From Pseudorhodobacter sp. MZDSW-24AT (GTDB lineage Bacteria > Pseudomonadota > Alphaproteobacteria > Rhodobacterales > Rhodobacteraceae), in NCBI RefSeq assembly GCF_002794355.1, contig NZ_PGOI01000005.1:1-40904 (forward strand): a DNA stretch of 40,904 nt. Reading direction: 5' to 3'. The position numbers and the translations under genes are program-made. Below, one piece after another: positions 25,753 to 34,479 of the stretch; the stretch's first letter is position 1, and each line of letters starts with the position of its first letter. A model generated the notes under the pieces. The model had not been told where the DNA came from. It saw only the letters and a list, made by a program, of their open reading frames with translations, and did no database searches.

Positions 25753-25938
25753 TCAGCCCTCAGCCTTGCCCGATGCTTTGGCCTTCATCTGCGCCAAAAG
25801 CTCTTCCTTGCTCGGGCGCTTGTTGGGGATCTTGGTGGGGGCCTTGGCCTTCAACGCCTTGCCCGGCTGGGCACTGGGGTCTTTCTGGCGCGATTGGTCT
25901 TTGCTCAGTTTCGGGTTGCCCGATTTGCCGTAATCCAT
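25753..25938 (-). CDS. Small charged hypothetical protein (61 residues)
   Basis: A 61-residue protein rich in Lys, Pro, Ala and Gln: MDYGKSGNPKLSKDQ at the start, then TKIPNKRPSKEELLAQMKAK. It has no cysteine, no membrane segment and no signal peptide; the first 45 residues look disordered, the last 15 helical. It has ordinary alphaproteobacterial codon use and a possible AAGG site 12 nt upstream. It lies between brnTA and the SixA-like gene, same strand. I think similar small proteins exist in Rhodobacteraceae but know no function. Confidence 0.6.
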   Translation of the reverse strand: MDYGKSGNPKLSKDQSRQKDPSAQPGKALKAKAPTKIPNKRPSKEELLAQMKAKASGKAEG

Positions 25939-26077
25939 GGCCTGTCGCCTTGTCCTAGAGTCTGATCCTGCGTCATGCCCGAAAGACGCTTGGGCCGCAA
26001 GCTCGGCCCTGCTGCGGGCTCCATGTGGGAAATCGTGAAGATTTCGTAAAGTTGAAAAGCCAAGCCCTTGATTCTAC

Positions 26078-26112
26078 GGCCCCTCCCTTTGTGTAACACA
26101 GGGGGAAGGGCC
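26078..26112. other. Long imperfect hairpin downstream of the SixA-like gene
   Basis: A 35-nt inverted repeat: GGCCCCTCCCTTTGTGT (26078-26094) against ACACAGGGGGAAGGGCC (26096-26112), with one mismatch and two wobbles. It lies 9 nt past the - strand stop at 26121, so it probably ends or protects that transcript. No T-run follows on either strand. The rest of 25939-26120 shows nothing else I can name. Confidence 0.45.
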
Positions 26113-26120
26113 GCGCGCGG

Positions 26121-26624
26121 TCAGGCCATGATCTCGCGCGGGACGATGAAATCCTCCACCCGCCCGCGCCCGAAATCCACCTCGGCCCAGCTTTCCACCG
26201 CGAAGTCCACCACCAGCGTGGCCCCGGTGGGGTAGCGCGCAAACTCGGGGTTCAAGGGCGCCTTCGCCGCGATCCGCCCGGCAAATTCCGCGATGCCGGG
26301 GTTATGCCCGATCATCATCACCGTCTCGGCCGAGGCATGGCGCAGCACCGCCAGCATCACCTCTGGCCCGGCATGATAGAGCGCCGGCTTGAGCGCCAGC
26401 ACCGGCGCGCCCGGCAGGGAAGGGGCGATCCGCTCCCATGTCTGGCGGGTCCGCAAGCTGTCCGAGCACAGCACCTCACCCGGCACATAGCCGCGGCTGG
26501 CCAGCCATTGCCCCAGATCCGCCGCCGCCCCACGCCCCCGTTCGTTCAGGGGCCGCTCATGGTCCGGCGTCAGCGGGTCATCCCAGCTCGATTTCGCATG
26601 CCGCGTCAAGATCAGGCGCTTCAT
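26121..26624 (-). CDS. sixA: SixA-type histidine phosphatase
   Basis: A 167-residue branch-1 histidine phosphatase with the RHG-like motif LTRHAKSSW (Arg8, His9), SDSLRTRQTW (Arg58) and the second histidine in IGHNPGIAEF (His107). E. coli SixA dephosphorylates phosphohistidine on phosphotransfer proteins such as PtsO; the target here is unknown. I start at the ATG at 26624, directly before the first beta-strand; the long in-frame extension upstream is antisense to other coding sequence and lacks family similarity. It is downstream of the ferredoxin-like gene on the same strand. Confidence 0.87.
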   Translation of the reverse strand: MKRLILTRHAKSSWDDPLTPDHERPLNERGRGAAADLGQWLASRGYVPGEVLCSDSLRTRQTWERIAPSLPGAPVLALKPALYHAGPEVMLAVLRHASAETVMMIGHNPGIAEFAGRIAAKAPLNPEFARYPTGATLVVDFAVESWAEVDFGRGRVEDFIVPREIMA

Positions 26625-26649
26625 TCCACTCCCCCCAAACAACGGGCGG

Positions 26650-27303
26650 TTACCCCGCCCTGTGGAATCGACCCATGTGATAGGCCGACTGTTCGGCAAG
26701 TCTTGCATAGCCATGCGACACCGGGCAAGCGCGGCGAACCTTGCATCCGCCTTGCAGGCACTCCGCCCCCTCCGGGGTGTCCAGATAGCCATGGCAGGCC
26801 GCCAGATCATAACCCTGCTCCGTCAGCGCGCCGACCGGGCACGCGTCGCGGCATGGCCGGGCACAACCGTCACAGGGCCGTTTCCCCGAGGCGAAGTCAA
26901 AGCGCTCCCGCAGGATCAACGCCCCCCGCAGGCTGACCAGCAACCCTTGGCTGCGATGCACCAAAAGCCTGACCGGGCTTTCCCAGATCTGCCCGCTCCG
27001 CAAGGCCCAGGCGTAAAACGGATGATAGGGTGGCCCGCCAAAGGGAAAGCGCGCCTTGCCGCCCAGATCACAGGCCAGCCGCCCGATCACCCGGCGCGAC
27101 CAACTGTCCACCGGATCGGCAGCGCCCCATTCCGGCTGACACTTCAGATGCGCCCAGAACCCGGGCTCCTGCGGGCCAAGCAACACCACCGAACGCGCCC
27201 AGTCCGGGAACTCCGGCTCCCCCGTGCAGTCAAACCCGCCCAGCACTTTTAGAAAATGCGGGGCAAGCCGTGCGCTCAATCGGTCAAGGGAGGGCTCTTG
27301 CAT
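26650..27303 (-). CDS. 4Fe-4S ferredoxin-like protein of unknown function
   Basis: A 217-residue protein. The C-terminal part has a cysteine cluster, CDGCARPCRDACPVGAL (about 151-167), typical of a [4Fe-4S] site, and further cysteines in CHGYLDTPEGAECLQGGCKV and RRACPVSHGY. The arrangement recalls the ferredoxin half of QueG, without its cobalamin domain. The N-terminal half is not recognised. There is no signal peptide. The ATG at 27303 follows AAAGG within the dispersed repeat at 27304-27333. It lies 63 nt downstream of argB on the same strand, suggesting an operon. Confidence 0.75.
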   Translation of the reverse strand: MQEPSLDRLSARLAPHFLKVLGGFDCTGEPEFPDWARSVVLLGPQEPGFWAHLKCQPEWGAADPVDSWSRRVIGRLACDLGGKARFPFGGPPYHPFYAWALRSGQIWESPVRLLVHRSQGLLVSLRGALILRERFDFASGKRPCDGCARPCRDACPVGALTEQGYDLAACHGYLDTPEGAECLQGGCKVRRACPVSHGYARLAEQSAYHMGRFHRAG

Positions 27304-27333
27304 TTGCACCTTTCCCAAATACTCCCGCCGGAG
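27304..27333 (-). repeat. Dispersed motif CTCC-N3/4-GGGAG-TATTTG..., copy 2
   Basis: On the - strand: CTCCGGCGGGAG, then TATTTGGGAAAGGTGCAA, ending directly at the ATG of the ferredoxin-like gene (27303). It matches copy 1 (18454-18484) closely in hairpin position, TATTTG and GAAAGGTGCAA. Here its AAAGG serves as the probable ribosome binding site, so the repeat has been taken into a gene's start region. Confidence 0.6.
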
Positions 27334-27366
27334 GCATCCCACGATCGGCCGGGCGTGCCGGGTTGA

Positions 27367-28266
27367 TCAGCGGCGTACCAGAGGCTTGACCCGCGGCTCG
27401 GTCGAGCGGATCTGGCTGCCCGCGCCGTGATCGGTGAACAGCTCGAGCAGGCAGGCATTGGGGATGCGGCCATCCAGAATCGTCACCGCCCGCGTCCCCT
27501 GTTCAATGGCCAACAGCGCGGTTTCGGTCTTGGGGATCATTCCGCCCGAGATCACACCTTCGGCGGTCATCTTGCGGATCTCATCGGGGGTGATCTGCGT
27601 CATCACTTCGCCGGCCGCGTTCTTGACGCCGGCGACATCGGTCAGCAGCAGCAGACGATCCGCCTGCAAGGCGCCCGCGATGGCCCCGGCGGCGGTGTCG
27701 CCGTTGACATTGAAGGTTTCATTATCCGCCATCCCGGTGCCGACGGGCGCGATCACCGGGATGATCCCGGCCTTGTAAAGATCGCGCAGAACCTGCACGT
27801 TCATCTCGACTGGACGACCGACGAAGCCGAGTTCCGGATCATCCGCTTCGCAGACCATCAGGTCATCGTCCTTGCCCGAGATGCCGACCGCACGGCCGCC
27901 TGCATCCATGATGGCTTGCACGATGCGCTTGTTCACAAGGCCGGAAAGGATCATTTCCACCACCTGAACGGTGGCCTTGTCGGTCACCCGCTTTCCGCGC
28001 ACGAAATCGGATTTGATGCCCAGCTTGTTCAGCATGTCGTTGATCATCGGACCGCCGCCATGCACGACCACCGGGTTCACACCCACCTGACGCATCAGCA
28101 CGATGTCGCGGGCAAATTCCGCCATGGCGGCATCATCCCCCATCGCATTGCCGCCGAACTTCACCACCACAACCGAGTCGGCGTAGCGTTGCAGATAGGG
28201 CAGGGCTTCGGAGAGCATCTTGGCGGTGTTCAGGGCATCTTGCATGGTCAGGGTCTGCTGTTTCAT
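27367..28266 (-). CDS. argB: Acetylglutamate kinase
   Basis: A 299-residue enzyme of arginine synthesis, phosphorylating N-acetylglutamate. It carries [20 protein letters not shown] near the start, [20 protein letters not shown] and the C-terminal [20 protein letters not shown]. The long N-terminal helix [20 protein letters not shown] is that of the hexameric, arginine-inhibited enzymes, so feedback inhibition is likely. GGAGG lies 4 nt before the ATG at 28266; an in-frame extension to 28320 is unlike the family. It diverges from the SDR gene across 116 nt. Confidence 0.96.
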   Translation of the reverse strand: MKQQTLTMQDALNTAKMLSEALPYLQRYADSVVVVKFGGNAMGDDAAMAEFARDIVLMRQVGVNPVVVHGGGPMINDMLNKLGIKSDFVRGKRVTDKATVQVVEMILSGLVNKRIVQAIMDAGGRAVGISGKDDDLMVCEADDPELGFVGRPVEMNVQVLRDLYKAGIIPVIAPVGTGMADNETFNVNGDTAAGAIAGALQADRLLLLTDVAGVKNAAGEVMTQITPDEIRKMTAEGVISGGMIPKTETALLAIEQGTRAVTILDGRIPNACLLELFTDHGAGSQIRSTEPRVKPLVRR

Positions 28267-28382
28267 GGGGCCTCCGGGGGTTGCAGGTTCGTAACCCCTT
28301 TGCGGCGGCCTGCCAAGCACCCAGTCCCGCCTTGCCTTTCCTGAGCGTAAGCGTAGGGTTTGCCGCAGCCAAGGAGTGCGTC

Positions 28383-29114
28383 ATGCCTGACCAGAAAACC
28401 ATTGTTCTCACCGGGGCTTCCCGCGGGATCGGCCATGCGACGGTCAAGCGGTTCTCGGCCGAAGGCTGGCGGGTGCTGACCTGTTCGCGCCAGCCGTTTG
28501 ATCCGCGCTGCCCTTGGCCGGGCGGCGAAGACAATCACATTCAGTTGGATCTGGCCGATCCGAACAAGACCATCGCCGCGATCGAGACGATCAAGCAAAA
28601 GGTGAACGGGCGGCTGGATGCCTTGGTGAACAACGCGGGCATCAGCCCCAAGGGGCCGGATGGGGCGCGGTTGAACACGCTCGACACCGATCTGCGGACC
28701 TGGGGGCAGGTGTTTCACGTCAATTTCTTCTCCTCGGTGATCATGGCGCGCGGCCTGCGCGAAGAACTGGCGGCGGCCAAGGGGTCGGTGGTCAATGTCA
28801 CCTCGATCGCCGGGGTGCGGGTACATCCCTTTGCAGGCGCGGCCTATGCCACGTCCAAGGCGGCGCTGGCGGCGCTGACGCGGGAGATGGCGCATGATTT
28901 CGGGCCCTTGGGCGTGCGGGTCAATGCGATTGCGCCGGGGGAGGTGGAGACTGCGATCCTGTCGCCCGGAACGGACAAGATCGTGGAAAAGCTGCCGATG
29001 CAAAGGCTGGGCCAGCCCAAGGAAGTGGCTGATGTGATCTGGTTTCTGTGCTCGGACCAGTCGAGCTATATTTCCGGGGCCGAGATCGAGGTGAACGGGG
29101 CGCAGCACGTCTGA
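28383..29114 (+). CDS. Short-chain dehydrogenase/reductase
   Basis: A 243-residue classical SDR. It has the NAD(P) motif TGASRGIG (10-17), NNAG (83-86), and the catalytic Ser141, Tyr155 and Lys159 (AYATSKAAL). The end SSYISGAEIEVNGAQHV is typical. It probably oxidises or reduces a hydroxy/keto group; the substrate cannot be told. AAGGAG precedes the ATG at 28383, so the longer in-frame start at 28281, which overlaps the argB 5' region, is not used. It runs divergently from argB. Confidence 0.88.
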   Translation: MPDQKTIVLTGASRGIGHATVKRFSAEGWRVLTCSRQPFDPRCPWPGGEDNHIQLDLADPNKTIAAIETIKQKVNGRLDALVNNAGISPKGPDGARLNTLDTDLRTWGQVFHVNFFSSVIMARGLREELAAAKGSVVNVTSIAGVRVHPFAGAAYATSKAALAALTREMAHDFGPLGVRVNAIAPGEVETAILSPGTDKIVEKLPMQRLGQPKEVADVIWFLCSDQSSYISGAEIEVNGAQHV

Positions 29115-29160
29115 CGGGGCGCTTCCTGCGGAGCACCCGCAGCGAGGAAAGCGGCAACGC

Positions 29161-29190
29161 TTGACGAGCGCCCCTTGCTGCCCGCATATC
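29161..29190 (+). promoter_or_regulatory. Possible ttcA promoter
   Basis: CTTGACG (TTGACG at 29161-29166) and CATATC (29185-29190) lie 18 nt apart, ending 23 nt before the ATG at 29214. The -10 keeps A, T, A at positions 2-4. The match is moderate and the gene could also be read from the SDR promoter, 99 nt upstream of it. Confidence 0.35.
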
Positions 29191-29213
29191 CGGGCATCCC
29201 AGCGGAGGCCCCC

Positions 29214-30083
29214 ATGCTTGACGAAGCCGACGACATTCACCCGTTGTTTCATGGTGCCCCCAAGGGGCTGGAGTTTCGCAAGCTGCGCAAACGGCTGGTG
29301 CAGCAGGCGCGGGAGGCGATTGACACCTATGGCATGGCCCGCCCCGGTGACCGCTGGCTGGTCTGCCTGTCTGGCGGCAAGGACAGCTATACCCTTTTGG
29401 CGGTCTTGCATGAGCTGAAGTGGCGCGGTTTGCTGCCGGTGGATCTTCTGGCCTGCAATCTGGATCAAGGCCAGCCCGGATTTCCCGCCACGGTTCTGCC
29501 AGAGTTTCTGAACCGGATGGGGGTGGAGCATCGGATCGAGTATCAAGACACGTATTCGGTGGTGATCGACAAGATCAAGCCGGGCGGCACGATGTGCTCT
29601 TTGTGTTCACGGCTGCGGCGGGGCAATCTGTATCGCATCGCCCGTGAAGAAGGCTGCTCGACGGTGGTGCTGGGCCATCACAGGGACGATATTCTTGAGA
29701 CGTTCTTCATGAACCTGTTCCATGGGGGCCGATTGGCAAGCATGCCCCCACGGCTGCTGAACGAGGACGGTGATCTCTTTGTCGCGCGCCCCTTGGCCTT
29801 TGTGGCCGAGGCCGATTGCGCGCGTTTCGCGCAGGCGATGAATTACCCGATCATCCCCTGCGACCTGTGCGGCAGTCAGGAAGGCTTGCAGCGGGCGCAG
29901 GTGAAAAAGCTGCTGGATGACTGGGAGGCGCGGGTGCCCGGACGGCGGCAGGTGATGTTCCGGTCGCTGATGAATGTGCGGCCTTCGCATCTGGCCGATC
30001 CGGCGCTGTTCGATTTTGCCGGGCTGATGCAGCAGGTTTCTGGCAATCTGGAAAATCCTCCGCACTTGCGCGACGCAGATTAA
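29214..30083 (+). CDS. ttcA: tRNA 2-thiocytidine biosynthesis protein TtcA
   Basis: A 289-residue enzyme that thiolates C32 of certain tRNAs. It has the PP-loop [10 protein letters not shown] (53-62) for ATP, CSLC (128-131) and PCDLCGSQ (about 215-222), whose cysteines hold a [4Fe-4S] cluster in known Ttc[21 protein letters not shown] is family-typical. AGCGGAGG (29201-29208) fits the ATG at 29214. One of its targets in other bacteria is a tRNA-Arg; a tRNA-Arg gene lies 10 kb away, which is probably chance. Confidence 0.93.
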   Translation: MLDEADDIHPLFHGAPKGLEFRKLRKRLVQQAREAIDTYGMARPGDRWLVCLSGGKDSYTLLAVLHELKWRGLLPVDLLACNLDQGQPGFPATVLPEFLNRMGVEHRIEYQDTYSVVIDKIKPGGTMCSLCSRLRRGNLYRIAREEGCSTVVLGHHRDDILETFFMNLFHGGRLASMPPRLLNEDGDLFVARPLAFVAEADCARFAQAMNYPIIPCDLCGSQEGLQRAQVKKLLDDWEARVPGRRQVMFRSLMNVRPSHLADPALFDFAGLMQQVSGNLENPPHLRDAD

Positions 30084-30151
30084 ACAATCGCTCACCTGCC
30101 CGCGCTAGCCTTTGTGTGGGGGCAAGCGGCCCTTGGCACCACGGGGGCGGC

Positions 30152-31684
30152 ATGCAGGGCAAAGCAGTCGGCGCAGCGGCAAGGTGGCGGAACCTGCGGT
30201 CCATCGCGCGCACCGATGGGCTGATTCTGCTGCCTGCCTTGTCGCTTGCCGCCTATTGGCTGGCAGGAGAGGCGGGGCTGTTGACCCTTGCGGTCGCGGC
30301 ACCGCTGGTTTTGGCCGTGCTGGGGCGGGGCAAGCCGCGGGCGGCCCCTCCGGCGGTCGCGCCCGGTCTTGAAGGTTTCGCGACCGAGGCGCGCTTTGTT
30401 GCCAATCTGGACCGGGTATTGGATCAGGGGGTGATGAATGCGCGCACCACGGCCTGCTTTGTGCTGATGCTGGATGAGCCCGACCTGCTGGTCGCCCGCC
30501 ATGGGCGCATGGTGCTTGATCAGGTCATGCTGCGCACAGCCGAACGGTTGAGCTTGTCCTTGCGGGCGGGCGATGTGGTGGCGCGGCTGGCGGGCCATGG
30601 CTTTGCCGTCAGTCTGGCCCCGGTCCAAAGGCTTGATCTGGAACAGGCGGTGCAGATTTCGGCGCGGCTGCAGGCGGCGGCAACAGCGCCTTTGGCCGTG
30701 GCAGAGGTGACGGTGCACCCGTCTGTTTCGGTGGGGTTCTGTTTGGCGGCCCGTGCGCCCGCGCCCTTGGGCGCGGCCCTTCTGGATGCGGCCCGGACCG
30801 CGGGGGATGAGGCGATGCGCAACGGCCCCGGCGCCATCCGCGCCTTTCAGCCCGAGATGGTCGGACGCCGCGCCGACCGCAGCGCCTTGCGCGCAGAGTT
30901 GGAGCTTGCCTTGGATGAAGGCCAGATCCGCCCGTGGTTTCAACCGCAACTCTCCACCCACACCGGTGAGATCACCGGGTTCGAGGCTTTGGCCCGGTGG
31001 CAGCATCCAAAGCGCGGGCTCATCTCTCCGGCTGAGTTTCTGCCGCTGGTGCATGATGCCGGACTGTCCGGGCGTTTGGGGGAACGCATTCTTTACGGTG
31101 CGCTTTCGGCCTTGTCTCGCTGGGATAAGGCGGGGCATCAGATTGCCCGTGTTTCCGTCAACGTCTCGGCAAGCGAACTGGCCGATCCCCGCTTGCCGGA
31201 TCGGCTCAAATGGGAGCTGGACCGCTTTTCTCTGGCGCCAGAGCGGTTGACGGTGGAAGTGCTGGAATCGGTCACCGCACGCTCTGACGAGGATGTGATC
31301 GTGGCCACGCTCACCCGGATTTCCGCTCTGGGCTGCGGCATTGACCTTGATGATTTTGGGACCGGGCAAGCCTCGATTGTGAATATCCGCCGCTTTCCCG
31401 TGCGGCGCATCAAAGTGGACCGATGCTTTGTGCAGCGGTGCGATACAGATCCTGCCCAGAAACGCATGGTGGCTGCGATCATGGGCTTGTGTGACCCGCT
31501 GGGGTTGGAAACCGTGGCGGAAGGCATAGAAACACCGGGTGAGCATGCGACGGTTGCGCAGTTGGGGTGCAGACACGTGCAGGGCTTTGGCATCGCCCGC
31601 CCCATGTCCGTGGAAGAAACCTTTGGCTGGATCGAACGCCATGAGAAGAACAGGGTGAAGGCGCGCCAATTTGGCCGGGGGTGA
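30152..31684 (+). CDS. EAL-domain protein with degenerate GGDEF domain (likely c-di-GMP phosphodiesterase)
   Basis: A 510-residue protein with two N-terminal hydrophobic segments (about 23-39 and 42-57), so probably anchored in the inner membrane. Residues 85-230 form a GGDEF fold in which the active-site motif is AGHGF (147-151), so cyclase activity is not expected. The EAL domain (about 245-500) is intact: FEAL (277-280), NVSASEL, EVLES, DDFGTG (400-405), KVDR and ETVAEGIE (453-460). It should hydrolyse c-di-GMP. The start is uncertain: ATG 30152 or GTG 30116, 12 residues longer. No target gene is adjacent. Confidence 0.9.
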   Translation: MQGKAVGAAARWRNLRSIARTDGLILLPALSLAAYWLAGEAGLLTLAVAAPLVLAVLGRGKPRAAPPAVAPGLEGFATEARFVANLDRVLDQGVMNARTTACFVLMLDEPDLLVARHGRMVLDQVMLRTAERLSLSLRAGDVVARLAGHGFAVSLAPVQRLDLEQAVQISARLQAAATAPLAVAEVTVHPSVSVGFCLAARAPAPLGAALLDAARTAGDEAMRNGPGAIRAFQPEMVGRRADRSALRAELELALDEGQIRPWFQPQLSTHTGEITGFEALARWQHPKRGLISPAEFLPLVHDAGLSGRLGERILYGALSALSRWDKAGHQIARVSVNVSASELADPRLPDRLKWELDRFSLAPERLTVEVLESVTARSDEDVIVATLTRISALGCGIDLDDFGTGQASIVNIRRFPVRRIKVDRCFVQRCDTDPAQKRMVAAIMGLCDPLGLETVAEGIETPGEHATVAQLGCRHVQGFGIARPMSVEETFGWIERHEKNRVKARQFGRG

Positions 31685-31818
31685 GCGTTGCGTGGCGGCC
31701 TTACCCTGCGGCCTCGGTGCATGCCTTGGCGCCGGGCGCCGCCGCGAGGATCCGCGCAGAAACCGGCGTTCCTGCCCAAGCTGCGTCATCAATACTGGGC
31801 CCAAAACCGGAAAACCGC

Positions 31819-31847
31819 TTGACCTTTGCCGCCCCCTTCTGTTGAAC
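31819..31847 (+). promoter_or_regulatory. Possible yidC promoter
   Basis: CGCTTGACC (TTGACC at 31819-31824), 17-nt spacer, TTGAAC (31842-31847), 35 nt before the yidC ATG. The string CGCTTGACCTTT is also present upstream of bztA (20458-20469). The -35 is good, the -10 weak. The rest of 31685-31818 holds nothing I can identify. Confidence 0.4.
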
Positions 31848-31882
31848 GACCGCTGACCTGAACAATGGTGGCGGAAGTCCCG

Positions 31883-33736
31883 ATGGACGATCAGAACAAG
31901 AACCTTATCCTCGCAACTGTGTTGTCCTTTGTGGTCATCATGGTCTGGTTTGTGCTGTTTCCGCCGCCAGAACCTGTGGTCGACCCGAATGCGCCGACAG
32001 TGACGGCGACGGACGCCACGACTCCCCCCGCAGCGGTGCAGCCGGGTGGGACAGCGACGGCAACAGCCGATGGCGCCGCGCCAGCGGCCGAGGCGCCGCG
32101 CCTGACCATCGATACGCCAGAGCTGACCGGGTCTATCTCGCTGCTTGGCGGACGGATCGACGATCTGGAGCTGAAAACCTATCAGCAAACGCTGGATGAG
32201 GATTCCGGAATCGTGCGGCTGCTGGCCCCGGTGGGACAGCCGAATGCCTATTACGCCCTGTTTGGCTGGGGGCCTGCGGGCGCGCTTGGCTTTGAAGACG
32301 TGCCCGGAGCCAATACCGAATGGATGCCCGCAGGCGGCGGCACCTTGTCGCCCGGTCAACCCGTCACCCTGCGCTGGGACAATGGCAACGGGCTGAACTT
32401 TACCCGCGAAATTTCGGTGGACGAACATTTCATGTTCACCGTGACCGAGAGCGTGCAGAACACCGGCACCGCCGAGGCGCGGCTGTTCCCTTACGGGATC
32501 GTGGCCCGTCATGGCAAACCGACCAATCTTGAGAATTTCTTTGTCAGCCACGAAGGCGTGGTCGCCCGCGCCGATGGCAAGCTGACGGAAACCGATTATG
32601 ACGACGTGGCCGATCTGCCCCTGGTCGAGCGGGAAGGCGCGCAAGCCACCGTCGTCGAGGCGCAGACCGACGGCTGGATCGGGTTTACCGACAAATACTG
32701 GATGACGGTGCTGGTGCCAGAGCAAGGCAAGCCCTTCACCTCGGTGACGAAATTCGTGCCGCAGGCCAATATCTACCAGACCGAGACGCGGCAGGCCGTG
32801 GTGGCCGTCGCCCCCGGCGAGACGGTGACCACCACTCAACGGCTGTTTGCCGGGGCCAAGCGGTGGGAAACCCTGCGCGCCTATCAGAACGAAGGCGCCA
32901 TCGGTGCCACCGCACAGCCGATCCCGGGGTTCATCGATACCATCGACTGGGGCTGGTTCTTCTTCCTGACCAAGCCGATCTTTGCGCTGCTGCACTGGCT
33001 GAACGCGACCATCGGCAACATGGGTCTGGCCATCATTGCGCTGACCTTCATCCTGAAGCTGCTGGTTCTGCCGCTGGCCTATAAGTCCTATGTCAGCATG
33101 GCGCGGATGAAGGAGTTGCAGCCCGAGATGGAGGCGCTGAAAGAGCGCGCGGGCGATGACAAGCAGATGATGCAGCGCGAGATGATGAAGCTGTACAAGG
33201 ACAAGAAGGTGAACCCGGCTGCGGGATGCCTGCCGATCCTGATCCAGATCCCCATCTTCTTTGCGCTGTATAAGGTGATCTTTGTCACCATCGAATTGCG
33301 GCATGCCCCGTTCTTTGGCTGGCTGAATGACCTGTCGGCCCCGGACAGTTCGTCGATCTTCAACCTGTTCGGGCTGCTGCCTTGGGCCGCTCCGGAGCCG
33401 ACCAGCATCCTTGCGCTGATCTTCATTGGCGTGCTTCCGATCCTCTTGGGCATCAGCATGTGGTTGCAGCAAAAGCTGAACCCGGCTCCCACCGATCCGA
33501 CGCAGCAGATGATCTTTGCGTGGATGCCTTGGGTCTTCATGTTCATGCTGGGCGGCTTTGCCAGCGGTCTGGTCGTCTACTGGATCACCAACAACGTGAT
33601 CACCTTCGGCCAGCAATATGCGATCATGCGCAGTCATGGGCACAAGCCGGACTTGTTCGGCAACATCAAGTCGAGCTTCAAGCGCAAGCAGCCGGTGCCC
33701 GTGGCCGACAAGAGTGTGAAGTCCAAGAAGAAATGA
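31883..33736 (+). CDS. yidC: Membrane protein insertase YidC
   Basis: A 617-residue YidC of the gram-negative type. TM1 is at about 6-26 (ILATVLSFVVIMVWFVLF), then a large periplasmic domain with a low-complexity Ala/Thr/Pro linker (about 30-75). The conserved insertase core lies near 355-590, with LAYKSYVSMARMKELQPEME and KVNPAAGCLPILIQIPIFFA. It inserts membrane proteins alone or with SecYEG. The ATG at 31883 (MDDQNKNLIL, GGAAG upstream) is preferred over an in-frame ATG at 31865. The end overlaps the MOSC gene by ATGA. Confidence 0.96.
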   Translation: MDDQNKNLILATVLSFVVIMVWFVLFPPPEPVVDPNAPTVTATDATTPPAAVQPGGTATATADGAAPAAEAPRLTIDTPELTGSISLLGGRIDDLELKTYQQTLDEDSGIVRLLAPVGQPNAYYALFGWGPAGALGFEDVPGANTEWMPAGGGTLSPGQPVTLRWDNGNGLNFTREISVDEHFMFTVTESVQNTGTAEARLFPYGIVARHGKPTNLENFFVSHEGVVARADGKLTETDYDDVADLPLVEREGAQATVVEAQTDGWIGFTDKYWMTVLVPEQGKPFTSVTKFVPQANIYQTETRQAVVAVAPGETVTTTQRLFAGAKRWETLRAYQNEGAIGATAQPIPGFIDTIDWGWFFFLTKPIFALLHWLNATIGNMGLAIIALTFILKLLVLPLAYKSYVSMARMKELQPEMEALKERAGDDKQMMQREMMKLYKDKKVNPAAGCLPILIQIPIFFALYKVIFVTIELRHAPFFGWLNDLSAPDSSSIFNLFGLLPWAAPEPTSILALIFIGVLPILLGISMWLQQKLNPAPTDPTQQMIFAWMPWVFMFMLGGFASGLVVYWITNNVITFGQQYAIMRSHGHKPDLFGNIKSSFKRKQPVPVADKSVKSKKK

Positions 33737-34479
33737 TCCGGCTGGCCCACATTTGCCGCCATCCGATCAAATCCATCGGCTTTGAGGAACTGGCAAGCGC
33801 GTCCCTGACACAGGGGCGCGCTTTGCCGTTCGACCGGGAATGGGCCGTGCTGCATGACGCCGCCAAGGTGGAACGCTTGGCAGGCTGGGCGGCAAAGATG
33901 AATTTTCTGCGCGGTGTGGCGGGGCCAGACCTGATGGCCATTCGTGCGCGACTGGATGAGGCGGCGCGGGAGGTGACGTTGCACCATCCCAAGGCCGGTG
34001 AGATTGTCGTGGCACCCGACCGGGACGAGGCGGCCTTGCTTGCATGGCTTCGGCCGCTCTGGCCGCAAGACCGCCCGGCACCGGCCCGGGTGGGGCATGT
34101 GCGCGGGCAGGCGATGACTGATGTGCCCGAGCCTTACGTCGCGGTGCTCAATCTTGCGTCCAATGCCGATCTTGGCGCGCGGCTTGGCTGCGATTTGTCT
34201 GTGCATCGCTGGCGTGGCAATCTGTGGCTGGAAGGGCTGGCACCTTGGGCCGAAGGTGATCTTTTGGGGCGCAGCCTGCGGATCGGCGGGGCCGAACTGC
34301 GGCTGGTGGAGCGGATCACCCGCTGCAAGGCCACGACCGTTAACCCCGAGACAGGCAGGGCAGACGCCGATACGCTGGGCGCATTGCAAAGCGCCTTTGG
34401 CCATCAGGACTTTGGCATTTACGCCTTGGTCACGAAATCCGGTCCCATTGCCTGTGGCGACCCTGTGGAGGTGCTATGA
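33733..34479 (+). CDS. MOSC-domain protein
   Basis: A 248-residue protein: MIRLAHICRHPIKSIGFEEL is the MOSC N-terminal beta-barrel motif. The MOSC core follows with LSVHRWRGNLWLEGLAPWAE and the conserved cysteine Cys198 in ITRCKATTVNPETG. MOSC proteins handle molybdenum-cofactor sulfur or transfer, but the exact reaction is unknown here. It is translationally coupled to yidC (ATGA) and to engB (ATGA), a neighbourhood I recall as frequent in Rhodobacteraceae. Confidence 0.9.
   Translation: MIRLAHICRHPIKSIGFEELASASLTQGRALPFDREWAVLHDAAKVERLAGWAAKMNFLRGVAGPDLMAIRARLDEAAREVTLHHPKAGEIVVAPDRDEAALLAWLRPLWPQDRPAPARVGHVRGQAMTDVPEPYVAVLNLASNADLGARLGCDLSVHRWRGNLWLEGLAPWAEGDLLGRSLRIGGAELRLVERITRCKATTVNPETGRADADTLGALQSAFGHQDFGIYALVTKSGPIACGDPVEVL

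Noticed and set aside
25157-25958. Two + strand open frames opposite brnTA
   Set aside because: They are shadows of the BrnA, BrnT and 61-residue genes on -, which carry recognisable domains and a promoter.
30092-33643. A 1183-codon open frame on the - strand opposite the EAL gene and yidC
   Set aside because: The sequence is Arg/His/Gln-rich, low in hydrophobic pattern and antisense to two intact conserved genes; an artefact of third-position GC.
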